DNA from: Cronobacter muytjensii ATCC 51329
GTDB lineage: Bacteria > Pseudomonadota > Gammaproteobacteria > Enterobacterales > Enterobacteriaceae
Direction of reading: 5' to 3'
Length of the DNA stretch: 64,000 bases
Assembly (NCBI RefSeq): GCF_001277195.1
Contig: NZ_CP012268.1
Coordinates: 2,728,001-2,792,000, forward strand
The notes beneath the pieces were generated by a model. The model saw nothing but the letters and a program-made list of their open reading frames with translations, was not told where the DNA came from and did not search any database. How positions within the stretch are numbered: the first letter of the stretch is position 1; the number at the start of each line of letters is the position of its first letter. The position numbers and the translations under genes are program-made. Shown here in pieces: positions 8,996 through 15,978 of the stretch.

Positions 8996-9065
8996 GGTCT
9001 GGTCTGAATTTTACCCAAAAGGACGGGGCAATGTAGCAGAGAGTGCACCCGGCGCCTGATACCGT

Positions 9066-9094
9066 TTCCGCACCTTCACCTGTTCTGCTATGAT
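9066..9094 (+). promoter_or_regulatory. Candidate fldA promoter
   Basis: TTCCGC (9066-9071), 17-nt spacer, TATGAT (9089-9094), placed 62 nt before the fldA ATG. The -35 is weak, consistent with activator dependence (SoxS acts at fldA in E. coli), but no Sox box was verified. Confidence 0.4.
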
Positions 9095-9156
9095 TGCCCT
9101 ATCTGTGGGCGTTATGCCAGCACCATCACATTTAGATTCAAGAGGTTATTCTTCTT

Positions 9157-9687
9157 ATGGCAATCGTAGGCATCTTTTTCGGCAGCGACACCGGCAATAC
9201 CGAAAATATCGCGAAAATTATCCAGAAACAGCTCGGGAAAGACGTTGCTGAAGTGCATGACATTGCTAAAAGCAGCAAAGAGGATCTGGAAGCGTTCGAT
9301 ATTCTTCTGCTTGGCATCCCGACCTGGTACTACGGCGAAGCGCAGTGCGACTGGGACGACTTTTTCCCGACGCTGGAAGAAATTGACTTCAACGGTAAAC
9401 TGGTCGCGCTGTTCGGCTGCGGCGACCAGGAAGATTACGCAGAATACTTCTGCGACGCGCTGGGCACCATTCGCGATATTATCGAGCCGCGCGGCGCGAC
9501 CATTGTTGGCCACTGGCCGACGGCGGGTTATCACTTCGAAGCGTCCAAAGGTCTCGCAGACGACGATCACTTTGTCGGCCTCGCAATTGATGAAGATCGC
9601 CAGCCGGAGCTGACGGCGGAACGCGTTGAAAAATGGGTGAAACAGGTCTCCGAAGAGCTGCACCTGCAGGAAATCATCAACGCCTGA
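9157..9687 (+). CDS. fldA: Flavodoxin 1
   Basis: 176 residues, the length of E. coli FldA. FMN-binding flavodoxin with the phosphate loop GSDTGNTE (about 9-16), the W-containing loop PTWYYGEAQCDWD and the long-chain insertion after FGCGDQEDYAEYF. It is a low-potential electron carrier for biotin synthase, MiaB/LipA-type radical SAM enzymes, methionine synthase and IspG/H. It is essential in E. coli. Good ribosome-binding site (AAGAGGTTATTCTT) upstream. Two of its clients, miaB and lipA, are in this window. Confidence 0.97.
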   Translation: MAIVGIFFGSDTGNTENIAKIIQKQLGKDVAEVHDIAKSSKEDLEAFDILLLGIPTWYYGEAQCDWDDFFPTLEEIDFNGKLVALFGCGDQEDYAEYFCDALGTIRDIIEPRGATIVGHWPTAGYHFEASKGLADDDHFVGLAIDEDRQPELTAERVEKWVKQVSEELHLQEIINA

Positions 9688-9694
9688 TGATAAA

Positions 9695-9718
9695 CGGCGC
9701 GGGCGACCGTCCGCGCCG
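9695..9718 (+). terminator. Stem-loop after fldA, weak terminator
   Basis: CGGCGCGG (9695-9702) pairs with CCGCGCCG (9711-9718) a few nt past the fldA stop, but no T tract follows. It could be a 3'-end stabiliser or allow read-through into fur, as reported for fldA-fur in E. coli. Confidence 0.35.
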
Positions 9719-9892
9719 GTTGATAGATAAAAGCAATGAAAATAATTGCTACAAATTTTTAACTTTCCCTCACTACGCTGTACAATGGCATCCTTAATTA
9801 TCAGGCCTCCCCGTGCAAAACGCTGGCGGGTCCACGATTTTTAAGCTCTTTTTTGCCGGACGCTTGCGGTTTTCATTTAGGCATGTCAGTTC

Positions 9893-9898
9893 TATAAT
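9893..9898 (+). promoter_or_regulatory. fur -10 element
   Basis: Perfect TATAAT at 9893-9898. The best -35 is a poor TTTCAT 16 nt upstream, consistent with an activated promoter (OxyR/SoxS at E. coli fur). It overlaps the possible uof ATG. Confidence 0.45.
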
Positions 9899-9980
9899 GA
9901 GACGCATTCATCTTCGGCGTATCCGATGTATCGCTCCCTTCTGGGGCGAGTCGTTAAGCAACAGGACAGATTCCGCATGA
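9897..9980 (+). CDS. uof: Candidate uof leader ORF coupled to fur
   Basis: A 28-codon frame (27 residues plus stop) from ATG 9897 ends in TGA at 9978-9980, which overlaps the fur ATG (ATGA). In E. coli a 28-codon uof ORF in this arrangement is translationally coupled to fur and is the target of the RyhB small RNA. The length and overlap match. A problem is that the ATG lies on a perfect -10 hexamer, so it would be translated only from transcripts starting further upstream, such as fldA read-through. The peptide is Arg-rich and not otherwise recognisable. Confidence 0.45.
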   Translation: MRRIHLRRIRCIAPFWGESLSNRTDSA

Positions 9981-10429
9981 CTGACAACAATACCGCATTA
10001 AAGAAGGCCGGCCTGAAAGTCACGCTTCCTCGATTAAAAATCCTCGAAGTGCTGCAGGAACCGGTCAATCATCATGTCAGTGCGGAAGACCTCTATAAGC
10101 GTCTGATTGACATGGGTGAAGAGATTGGCCTTGCCACGGTCTATCGTGTACTGAACCAGTTCGACGATGCCGGCATCGTCACCCGTCACAACTTCGAAGG
10201 CGGTAAATCCGTTTTCGAGCTGACGCAACAGCATCATCACGATCACCTGATCTGTCTCGATTGCGGCAAAGTGATCGAATTCAGCGATGACTCTATTGAA
10301 GCCCGTCAGCGTGAAATCGCGACACGTCACGGCATCCGCCTGACCAACCACAGCCTCTATCTGTATGGTCACTGTGCCGATGGCGACTGCCGCGAGAATG
10401 AACACGCGCACGAGGTCGGCGAGAAGTAA
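9977..10429 (+). CDS. fur: Ferric uptake regulator Fur
   Basis: 150 residues (E. coli 148). Winged-helix DNA-binding domain (about 1-82) with recognition helix GLATVYRVLNQF, then a dimerisation domain with the HHHDHLICLDCGKVIEF metal site and a C-terminal cysteine pair (CADGDC) plus His-rich tail. It represses iron-uptake genes when Fe2+ is bound and also affects ryhB and oxidative-stress genes. An in-frame open stretch extends 17 codons upstream, but ATG 9977 matches E. coli and overlaps the uof stop. Confidence 0.97.
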   Translation: MTDNNTALKKAGLKVTLPRLKILEVLQEPVNHHVSAEDLYKRLIDMGEEIGLATVYRVLNQFDDAGIVTRHNFEGGKSVFELTQQHHHDHLICLDCGKVIEFSDDSIEARQREIATRHGIRLTNHSLYLYGHCADGDCRENEHAHEVGEK

Positions 10430-10451
10430 CGCTTGCCATAACGCCTGATCC

Positions 10452-10477
10452 AAAGCCGACGTTTGTCGGCTTTTTTA
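10452..10477 (+). terminator. fur terminator
   Basis: AAAGCCGAC, GTTT loop, GTCGGC then TTTTTT. A strong intrinsic terminator 22 nt past the fur stop. Confidence 0.88.
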
Positions 10478-10498
10478 TTGTCTGAAAACCAGACGCTG

Positions 10499-10547
10499 AA
10501 AATACACATGTATCATTTTGGATTAATAACACAGAGATGTGTATTTT
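10499..10547. promoter_or_regulatory. 11-bp perfect dyad upstream of the IprA-like gene
   Basis: AAAATACACAT (10499-10509) and ATGTGTATTTT (10537-10547) are exact inverse complements separated by 27 bp. They sit in the AT-rich 323-bp gap between fur and the regulator at 10753. The rest of the gap (10548-10752) is AT-rich with no ORF. The arms could be an operator for the adjacent regulator or a paired binding site; function is inferred only. Confidence 0.4.
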
Positions 10548-10752
10548 AATACAGCGCACAATGCTTAATTAAACCACATATATTTTATTAAATATAAATT
10601 CAGAAAAGATAAATATCTTTATCGGTCAAGCGGTTAGCCAACGAAAGATTGCCGTTGTTCATTCCCTCTTCTCTGCCCCTTATTGCAGCAATAAAAAAGC
10701 ATCCATTAAGATACAGCAACGACATAAATTTATTTTAAACAAGGTAACCAAT

Positions 10753-11364
10753 ATGGTATTACCCTCTAAACCTCTTGCTGAGATTTACCGCATTGCCGAT
10801 ATTTTCAATAGCTACGGCAACTGGTCTCGTGCGGAAAAAAATACGCTTATCCCGTTGCGAGACGGGGAAATTTGCATCATTCGCGGCGGTCAGTTTTCTC
10901 TGATGCGCCAGAGTGACCGCCTGTTGCTGGAAAAATGCAGCGCCCCTTCGGTTCTGGGCCTGGCGCGGAATTTAGGTAAATCCCAATTCATAAAATTACA
11001 GGCTGATTCAGAATGTCATTATCAGTTAATTCCTTTTGATTATTTCATGCAGGAAATCGAAAAAAATCATTGCCAGTTACATCTTCTTATTTTGTCCTCA
11101 TGGATAATTAATATGCTTTGCTATCGGGAAGAAATTATGCTGGGCAGAAACAGCTACAGTATGATTAAAGCCAATATCGATTGTCTGGCGTCGATGGATG
11201 AGTTTATGCGTAACCGGATTAACGTCGCCGATTATATTGTTAAAAAAACAAATCTTTCCCGCAGTATGGTAATGAAAACCTTGTCCCAGCTACGCAGCGC
11301 GAAACATATTGAAATCAGCAAAGGCAAACTGCTTGCCGTTCACCATCTGCCAGAGGCGCTGTAA
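10753..11364 (+). CDS. IprA/YaiV-family winged-helix regulator
   Basis: 203 residues, resembling the E. coli YaiV (IprA) family. An N-terminal cyclic-nucleotide-binding-like beta domain (about 1-120, with CIIRGGQFSLM and LEKCSAPSVLGLA) is followed by a C-terminal winged helix (about 140-203, with YIVKKTNLSRSMVMKTLSQLR and a wing IEISKGKLLAVHHLP). The family shares the closing 'I..nKGKLi.i..LP' pattern. YaiV/IprA affects hydrogen-peroxide resistance in Salmonella; the role here is not shown. The gene is more AT-rich than its neighbours, which hints at separate acquisition or H-NS-type silencing. It stands alone with its own terminator. Not yaiV by position. Confidence 0.75.
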   Translation: MVLPSKPLAEIYRIADIFNSYGNWSRAEKNTLIPLRDGEICIIRGGQFSLMRQSDRLLLEKCSAPSVLGLARNLGKSQFIKLQADSECHYQLIPFDYFMQEIEKNHCQLHLLILSSWIINMLCYREEIMLGRNSYSMIKANIDCLASMDEFMRNRINVADYIVKKTNLSRSMVMKTLSQLRSAKHIEISKGKLLAVHHLPEAL

Positions 11365-11384
11365 GACACCGCTTTAACACACGT

Positions 11385-11412
11385 AAAAGCCAGCCCGGAG
11401 GCTGGCTTTTTT
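11385..11412. terminator. Bidirectional terminator between regulator and chitobiase
   Basis: AAAAGCCAGCC, CGGA loop, GGCTGGCTTTTTT, between two convergent genes, with A-run and T-run on either side so it can serve both strands. Confidence 0.88.
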
Positions 11413-11422
11413 AAAAAGCGCG

Positions 11423-14077
11423 TTACGGCTGTACGCGCTCCGTCCGGCTGTGGCGTTTGCCATCCACGCTTACGCTGCGTACCTGCACCTCGCCCGTCAC
11501 GCGCGGCGGTTGCGCGGCGTCATAAGGCTGCCAGCGCGCGCCGCCATCAGTGGAATACTCCATCGTCACGCCAGGCAGGCTGATGTTCATCTGCAATACC
11601 CCTGCTTTCACGCGTGCGCCCGGCACCGGCAGACGGAACTGCACGCCCGCTTTCTCAAGTTTCGGCAGTTCGCGACGGCCAAGCAGGTTCGCAAAACGCG
11701 TCCAGTCCCGTTGTAGCGCCTGCATATCGACCTGATGCGTTTCGCCGCCCTTATACTCGCGCCCCGCCTGATAATCCTGCTCCCATGCGGCACGGTGCCA
11801 GGCGCGCTCCGCTACGGCCAGCAGACGCGGATACATCATGTACTCCATCTGCTTATCGGTACGCACCACTTCGCTCCAGAGCTGTGCCGAGAGCCCATAA
11901 GCGCCAGGCCAGGGTTTATCGGATTTAGCGCTGAACGCGTTGCCGTCGCGATCGACCGACGTCTCGGCGTTTTGCGGCAGGTTATCCGGCGCGAAACTGA
12001 AAATTTTACGCTCGTCGCTAAAGCGCGTGCCCCAGTAGTAGCCGCTCTCCGCCGGATTCACTTCGTTCGGGAAATCGAGATAGACGTAATCAGGGTTAGA
12101 GACCACAACGCGAAAGCCTTTGTTGGCCCAGTCGTTGACGCTGTCAAAACCGCCCCAGTAGAGGGTGTCCCAGAAGTTGACGTTGACATGTGAGGTGGCA
12201 AAGGCGCTGGCGTCTTTCGCATCTTTAAGGCCATCCTGCCAGGCCTGCATGGTGTCAATGCCGTGCGCTTTCACCAGCTTGCTGACCTCAACGCCAAAGT
12301 AGCTGGAGAGATGCTCAACGTCCGCGACCACCCCGTCCTTAACCATTTTCTGACACACCGGCGAGCGCGCCCAGGGCTTATCCTGGCGGCTTTGATCGAT
12401 AATGCCCTTCCCGGCTTCCGGTTTCGTTTTATCGGTATAACCGCTGCCAAGGTAAATATTTTTCGCCTCGTCGCCGCCAAAATGCCAGGTGGTGAGCGGC
12501 TGTCCGGCCTCCCGGTGCATCTGCTGAATTTCGCCGATCACTTTATCCACGAAACGGCGTGACGAATCGAGGCACGGATTGAGGTAGCCGGTACGGTTGT
12601 AATACTGCACGCCAGTGGTAACCGACGTATCCTGCGGGTCGAGCAGGCGGTACGCGTTCGCCTCGTTGGTTTTACCCGCTTTCATCAGCCGATCGTAGCG
12701 TGCCTCCATTGCAATCACCGCCGCGCGGGCGTGAGCCGGCATATCTATTTCCGGAATGACCTCAATCTGGCGCGCCGCGGCGTATTTCACTATCTCGATA
12801 TAATCGGCGCGGGTGAAATAGCCGCTACCGTTGTTGTTGGTATCCGGCCCGGAGCCGAGCTGCGGCAGCAGACAGGTTTTTTCGCTCAGATCGTGGCAGC
12901 GTTTCGCGCCAATTTCAGTCAGCTCCGGGAGCCCCGGAATATCGATGCGCCAGCCCTCATCGTCGCTTAAATGGAAGTGAAATTTATTGAGCTTCCAGGC
13001 CGCCATCTGATCGAGCAGGCGCAGCACGGCGGCTTTAGTATGGAAGTTGCGCCCCACATCAAGGTGAATGCCACGATACGCAAAACGCGGCGCATCCTGC
13101 GCGTCAAGCATCGCGATTTGGCGCGCGCCGTCCACCGGGATCAGCGACAGCAGTGACTGCAAACCATAAAAGACGCCTGCGCGATCGTAGCCGGTAATTA
13201 CCGCCTCTTTCTGTCCTATATGCAGCTGATAAGCGCCGGACACCGCCTCTTTGCCGTTAAACGCGCGGCTCGCGATGGCCGTACGCACCGGATAACCCGA
13301 TCCGGTTTTCACTCCCAGCAGCGCAAAGCGCGCGGTAATCGCCTCTTGCGAGCCTTTATCAAGCACGGCTATATCAAGCTTAACGCCCTGGTCGAGAGCG
13401 ACGTCCTGCCCGTGCAGCCTGACCTGGCGCGGCGTCGGGATAATCTGCCCACGCAGGCTGTCGGCATTCAGTGTTTTGATGTCGCTATTTTTATCGAAGC
13501 GCGCTTCCGCGGTCATCAGGATGTTTTTATCGTCCGGCGTGCGTTTCCACTGATCTTTCAGCGGGCTGACGAACCCGGTTAACGTTTCGGTATCGGTACT
13601 GGCGATCACTTTCGGCGCGCCATCGTCCGCCGTAACGTACCAGCGCGGCAGCACATCGGTGATAAAGAGCTGCCAGTATTCATTGACGATTGGGATCTCC
13701 ACCGAGGCATTGGCCGGGAAGCCGGTGAATTTGTCCGTCGGCTCAAGCTTATGGAGATCGCCCATCACGTGGGTCACTTTAAACTGATCGTTATCGACCT
13801 TGAGGATCTGGCGAATACTGTGAAACCAGATAGTCCAGTTTTTATCCGTCACCGCGTCACCCGGATTGGTGAGCGTGATAACCGCTTTATTGCAGGAGGC
13901 CCAGTCGGCGCCAAGCGCGGCGCAGTCGACGCCATGCTGTGCCGCGTGGTTGTCGGTAATCGCGTAGTTGAGCCCAAACTGGCTGATTTGGTCTGCCGTT
14001 GACGCCTGTGCGCCGCTACCGGCTAAAATCCCCATCACCGCCCCGGCTAACAGACTGATCTGTAACTTTTTCATCAT
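11423..14077 (-). CDS. chb: Chitobiase (GH20 beta-N-acetylhexosaminidase)
   Basis: 884 residues, collinear with Serratia marcescens chitobiase (about 885). Order: signal peptide (about 1-25, ending GAQAS), carbohydrate-binding CHB_HEX domain (about 30-180), small alpha/beta domain, GH20 TIM barrel (about 330-760) with FHFHLSDDEGWRI and the catalytic Asp-Glu pair in WHFGGDEAKN, and a C-terminal immunoglobulin-like domain (about 810-884). It hydrolyses chitobiose and chitooligosaccharides to GlcNAc, probably in the periplasm. It follows chiP by 53 nt in the same orientation, so the two likely form one transcript giving uptake plus hydrolysis. Two adjacent ATGs are possible starts; an AGGA site precedes both. 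Confidence 0.93.
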   Translation of the reverse strand: MMKKLQISLLAGAVMGILAGSGAQASTADQISQFGLNYAITDNHAAQHGVDCAALGADWASCNKAVITLTNPGDAVTDKNWTIWFHSIRQILKVDNDQFKVTHVMGDLHKLEPTDKFTGFPANASVEIPIVNEYWQLFITDVLPRWYVTADDGAPKVIASTDTETLTGFVSPLKDQWKRTPDDKNILMTAEARFDKNSDIKTLNADSLRGQIIPTPRQVRLHGQDVALDQGVKLDIAVLDKGSQEAITARFALLGVKTGSGYPVRTAIASRAFNGKEAVSGAYQLHIGQKEAVITGYDRAGVFYGLQSLLSLIPVDGARQIAMLDAQDAPRFAYRGIHLDVGRNFHTKAAVLRLLDQMAAWKLNKFHFHLSDDEGWRIDIPGLPELTEIGAKRCHDLSEKTCLLPQLGSGPDTNNNGSGYFTRADYIEIVKYAAARQIEVIPEIDMPAHARAAVIAMEARYDRLMKAGKTNEANAYRLLDPQDTSVTTGVQYYNRTGYLNPCLDSSRRFVDKVIGEIQQMHREAGQPLTTWHFGGDEAKNIYLGSGYTDKTKPEAGKGIIDQSRQDKPWARSPVCQKMVKDGVVADVEHLSSYFGVEVSKLVKAHGIDTMQAWQDGLKDAKDASAFATSHVNVNFWDTLYWGGFDSVNDWANKGFRVVVSNPDYVYLDFPNEVNPAESGYYWGTRFSDERKIFSFAPDNLPQNAETSVDRDGNAFSAKSDKPWPGAYGLSAQLWSEVVRTDKQMEYMMYPRLLAVAERAWHRAAWEQDYQAGREYKGGETHQVDMQALQRDWTRFANLLGRRELPKLEKAGVQFRLPVPGARVKAGVLQMNISLPGVTMEYSTDGGARWQPYDAAQPPRVTGEVQVRSVSVDGKRHSRTERVQP

Positions 14078-14130
14078 CTCGTCCTTTTCACTGCCCTTTA
14101 TGTAAGGCGCACCTGCGCGCCCCTGCGCAT

Positions 14131-15528
14131 TCAGAAAATCGTAAACGGTGCCGTGACCATAAATTTCACGTCGCGTTCGTCCTGGAAAATGTTGCCGTAG
14201 CCGCCGCCGTAGCTCGGGATGTCGGAATGGTTGTCATACTGGGTGAAATGCAGCTTAAACATCGTGCCTTTGGCGCGGCCGTCCTGCAGGGTGTAGACCG
14301 CGTCCAGGCTGTAGGCAGACTCTTTCAGGCGGTAGTCAGGATCGTAGTAGTTGTCGGTGGTCGGAAGCGTTGAGGGCTTTGCATCCCACGCGTAGACGTA
14401 AGAGGCGCCTATCGCAAAGCCCGGCAGCTTCCAGTTTTTCAGGTCATACATCGCGCCGAAAAATACCGCTTTTTCATCGTCAGCGTTGAAATCTGAGCGG
14501 TTATCCCACCAGATATCGAGCCGTCCGTTGGAGGAGGCATACGTCGGCGTCATACGCTGCAGGAAATAGCCCTGCTGTCCTTCGGCGCTCACCCATGTGC
14601 CTTCGAGGCGCAGATCCACCGGCCCGACCTTATAGCCAAACGTCAGCGCCTGGAGCCAGGCCGTACCATCGTAGATATCATTAATAGTGCCGCTGCTGGC
14701 TTTATCGCGCGCGCCGTAAAACTGATAGCTGGTGGCGAGCGGGTTTCCGGCAAGCGAAAAGTTGTAGCTCGCTTTGGCAAAGTATTGATCGACATAGCCC
14801 TGCGCCTGGCCGAACGCCGCCTCCAGCACCAGCGAATTTTTAAACGCATATTTCGCGCCGATAGAGTGGAGATAATCCACGCGAGTCGTTCTGTCGTTCT
14901 GCCTGAACTTATCCATCTCCAGATGCCACGGCGATTTGTATTCGTTGGTCCACATATAGGAAAAACTCAGCGCGCCAGCATCGCCGTAGTCGAAATTCGC
15001 CCCGGCTTCCGCGCCCTGATATGTGCCGGGCATAAAGCTCCAGTGCGGCGCCAGCAGTGTCTGCCCGGTCGGTTGCAGCCAGCCGGCTCGCGCCCAGACA
15101 GGGCCGTATTTGAATTTGCCCGCGGCTTTATAAAGGCTGATACCGCTTTTATCCCCTGACCAGTCTTCGTCGTAGGCTTTATTGCTGGAGGAGAACGCAA
15201 TTTCGTTCGGGTGACCGCTGTCGCCGTTTTCCGCCATTTCGATGGCAGTAAAAGCGGCGATATCCAGCCCGAACATATCGGCGGCGAACCCTGACTGAAA
15301 ATCGAGATTCGCGTTCCAGGTGGAGTGAGAAAGGTTGGTTTTGTATTTATCTTCTACAACATCTTTACGGTCGCGCTCGCGCTGCCAGTAATAGATGCCG
15401 CCGGTTAACGTAGAGTCATCAATAAACCCCGCTGCCAGAGCATCGGGTGGGCTGCACAAGCCGCCCAGCGCGCTGACGCTGGCGAGAGCCAAAGCGACGC
15501 CGCTACGTTTGTATTTCAACGAACGCAT
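14131..15528 (-). CDS. chiP: Chitoporin ChiP (OprD family)
   Basis: 465 residues, very similar to E. coli ChiP (YbfM, 468). Signal peptide of about 32 residues ends at ALAAG, then the mature beta-barrel opens with FIDDSTLTGGIYYW and ends in phenylalanine (PFTIF), the usual last residue of outer-membrane proteins. Outer-membrane channel for chitobiose and larger chitooligosaccharides. In E. coli it is silenced by the ChiX small RNA and repressed by NagC, and is followed by chiQ. Here chitobiase takes chiQ's place. Confidence 0.95.
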   Translation of the reverse strand: MRSLKYKRSGVALALASVSALGGLCSPPDALAAGFIDDSTLTGGIYYWQRERDRKDVVEDKYKTNLSHSTWNANLDFQSGFAADMFGLDIAAFTAIEMAENGDSGHPNEIAFSSSNKAYDEDWSGDKSGISLYKAAGKFKYGPVWARAGWLQPTGQTLLAPHWSFMPGTYQGAEAGANFDYGDAGALSFSYMWTNEYKSPWHLEMDKFRQNDRTTRVDYLHSIGAKYAFKNSLVLEAAFGQAQGYVDQYFAKASYNFSLAGNPLATSYQFYGARDKASSGTINDIYDGTAWLQALTFGYKVGPVDLRLEGTWVSAEGQQGYFLQRMTPTYASSNGRLDIWWDNRSDFNADDEKAVFFGAMYDLKNWKLPGFAIGASYVYAWDAKPSTLPTTDNYYDPDYRLKESAYSLDAVYTLQDGRAKGTMFKLHFTQYDNHSDIPSYGGGYGNIFQDERDVKFMVTAPFTIF

Positions 15529-15547
15529 GTGAAATTCCTCTTTGACG
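15529..15547 (-). promoter_or_regulatory. chiP ribosome-binding site, likely ChiX target
   Basis: Read on the minus strand, CAAAGAGGAATTTCAC lies directly before the chiP ATG. AAGAGG is the ribosome-binding site. In E. coli and Salmonella the ChiX small RNA pairs over this region of chiP. The ChiX gene itself is not in the window, so pairing is inferred. Confidence 0.45.
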
Positions 15548-15640
15548 TAAAAAATTCGCGTGGAACAACGCCCATAAAGCGAATGAAAAAATTAAAAAAA
15601 TAAAAGACGGCGGCGGAGCTTCCCCCGCGCTACCGCACTT

Positions 15641-15675
15641 AAAGACTATTTTTCGCAGCGCGAATTATCAATCTT
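15641..15675. promoter_or_regulatory. NagC-type operator A (chiP side)
   Basis: Core TTCGC-AGC-GCGAA at 15652-15664 is perfectly symmetric and flanked by A/T (TATTTT left, TTATCAA right), the layout of NagC operators. Centre 15658, about 130 bp upstream of the chiP ATG. Confidence 0.65.
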
Positions 15676-15878
15676 AAAACCTGAATTCTTTATGGCTTTA
15701 TGACGAGCAGCACAAAAATTCCTTCATTTTGTAACATTTTCATAAGGGTGAATTTTTATGCCGTACAACTTAGAAAACGCAGTCAAAACAATAAAATGAA
15801 AGCGATTACAATTTTTAATAAAGTAGAAAGCTCTGTAGCGGGGAGATATACGATGAAAGGCGTTTATCAAAACAAAAG

Positions 15879-15905
15879 AAATTAATTCGCATCGCGAATC
15901 TTTAA
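15879..15905. promoter_or_regulatory. NagC-type operator B (glnS side)
   Basis: Core TTCGC-ATC-GCGAA at 15886-15898 with AATTAA and TCTTTAA flanks, centre 15892, 234 bp from operator A. A pair suggests looping. The DNA between the operators (15676-15878) has no convincing gene; a 61-codon frame there lacks a ribosome-binding site and any recognisable feature. Confidence 0.65.
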
Positions 15906-15933
15906 GGGGAGTTAACAGATTGATTCAGCAAAT

Positions 15934-15960
15934 AAAAAAAACGCCGCGCGATGGCGGCGT
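15934..15960 (-). terminator. glnS terminator
   Basis: On the minus strand ACGCCGC / GCGGCGT stem followed by TTTTTTT, 19 nt after the glnS stop. Confidence 0.85.
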
Positions 15961-15978
15961 CTTATGACAGGCAAGCCT

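Noticed and set aside
15700..15885. 61-codon frame in the chiP-glnS gap
   Set aside because: No ribosome-binding site, overlaps operator B, composition like noncoding AT-rich DNA.
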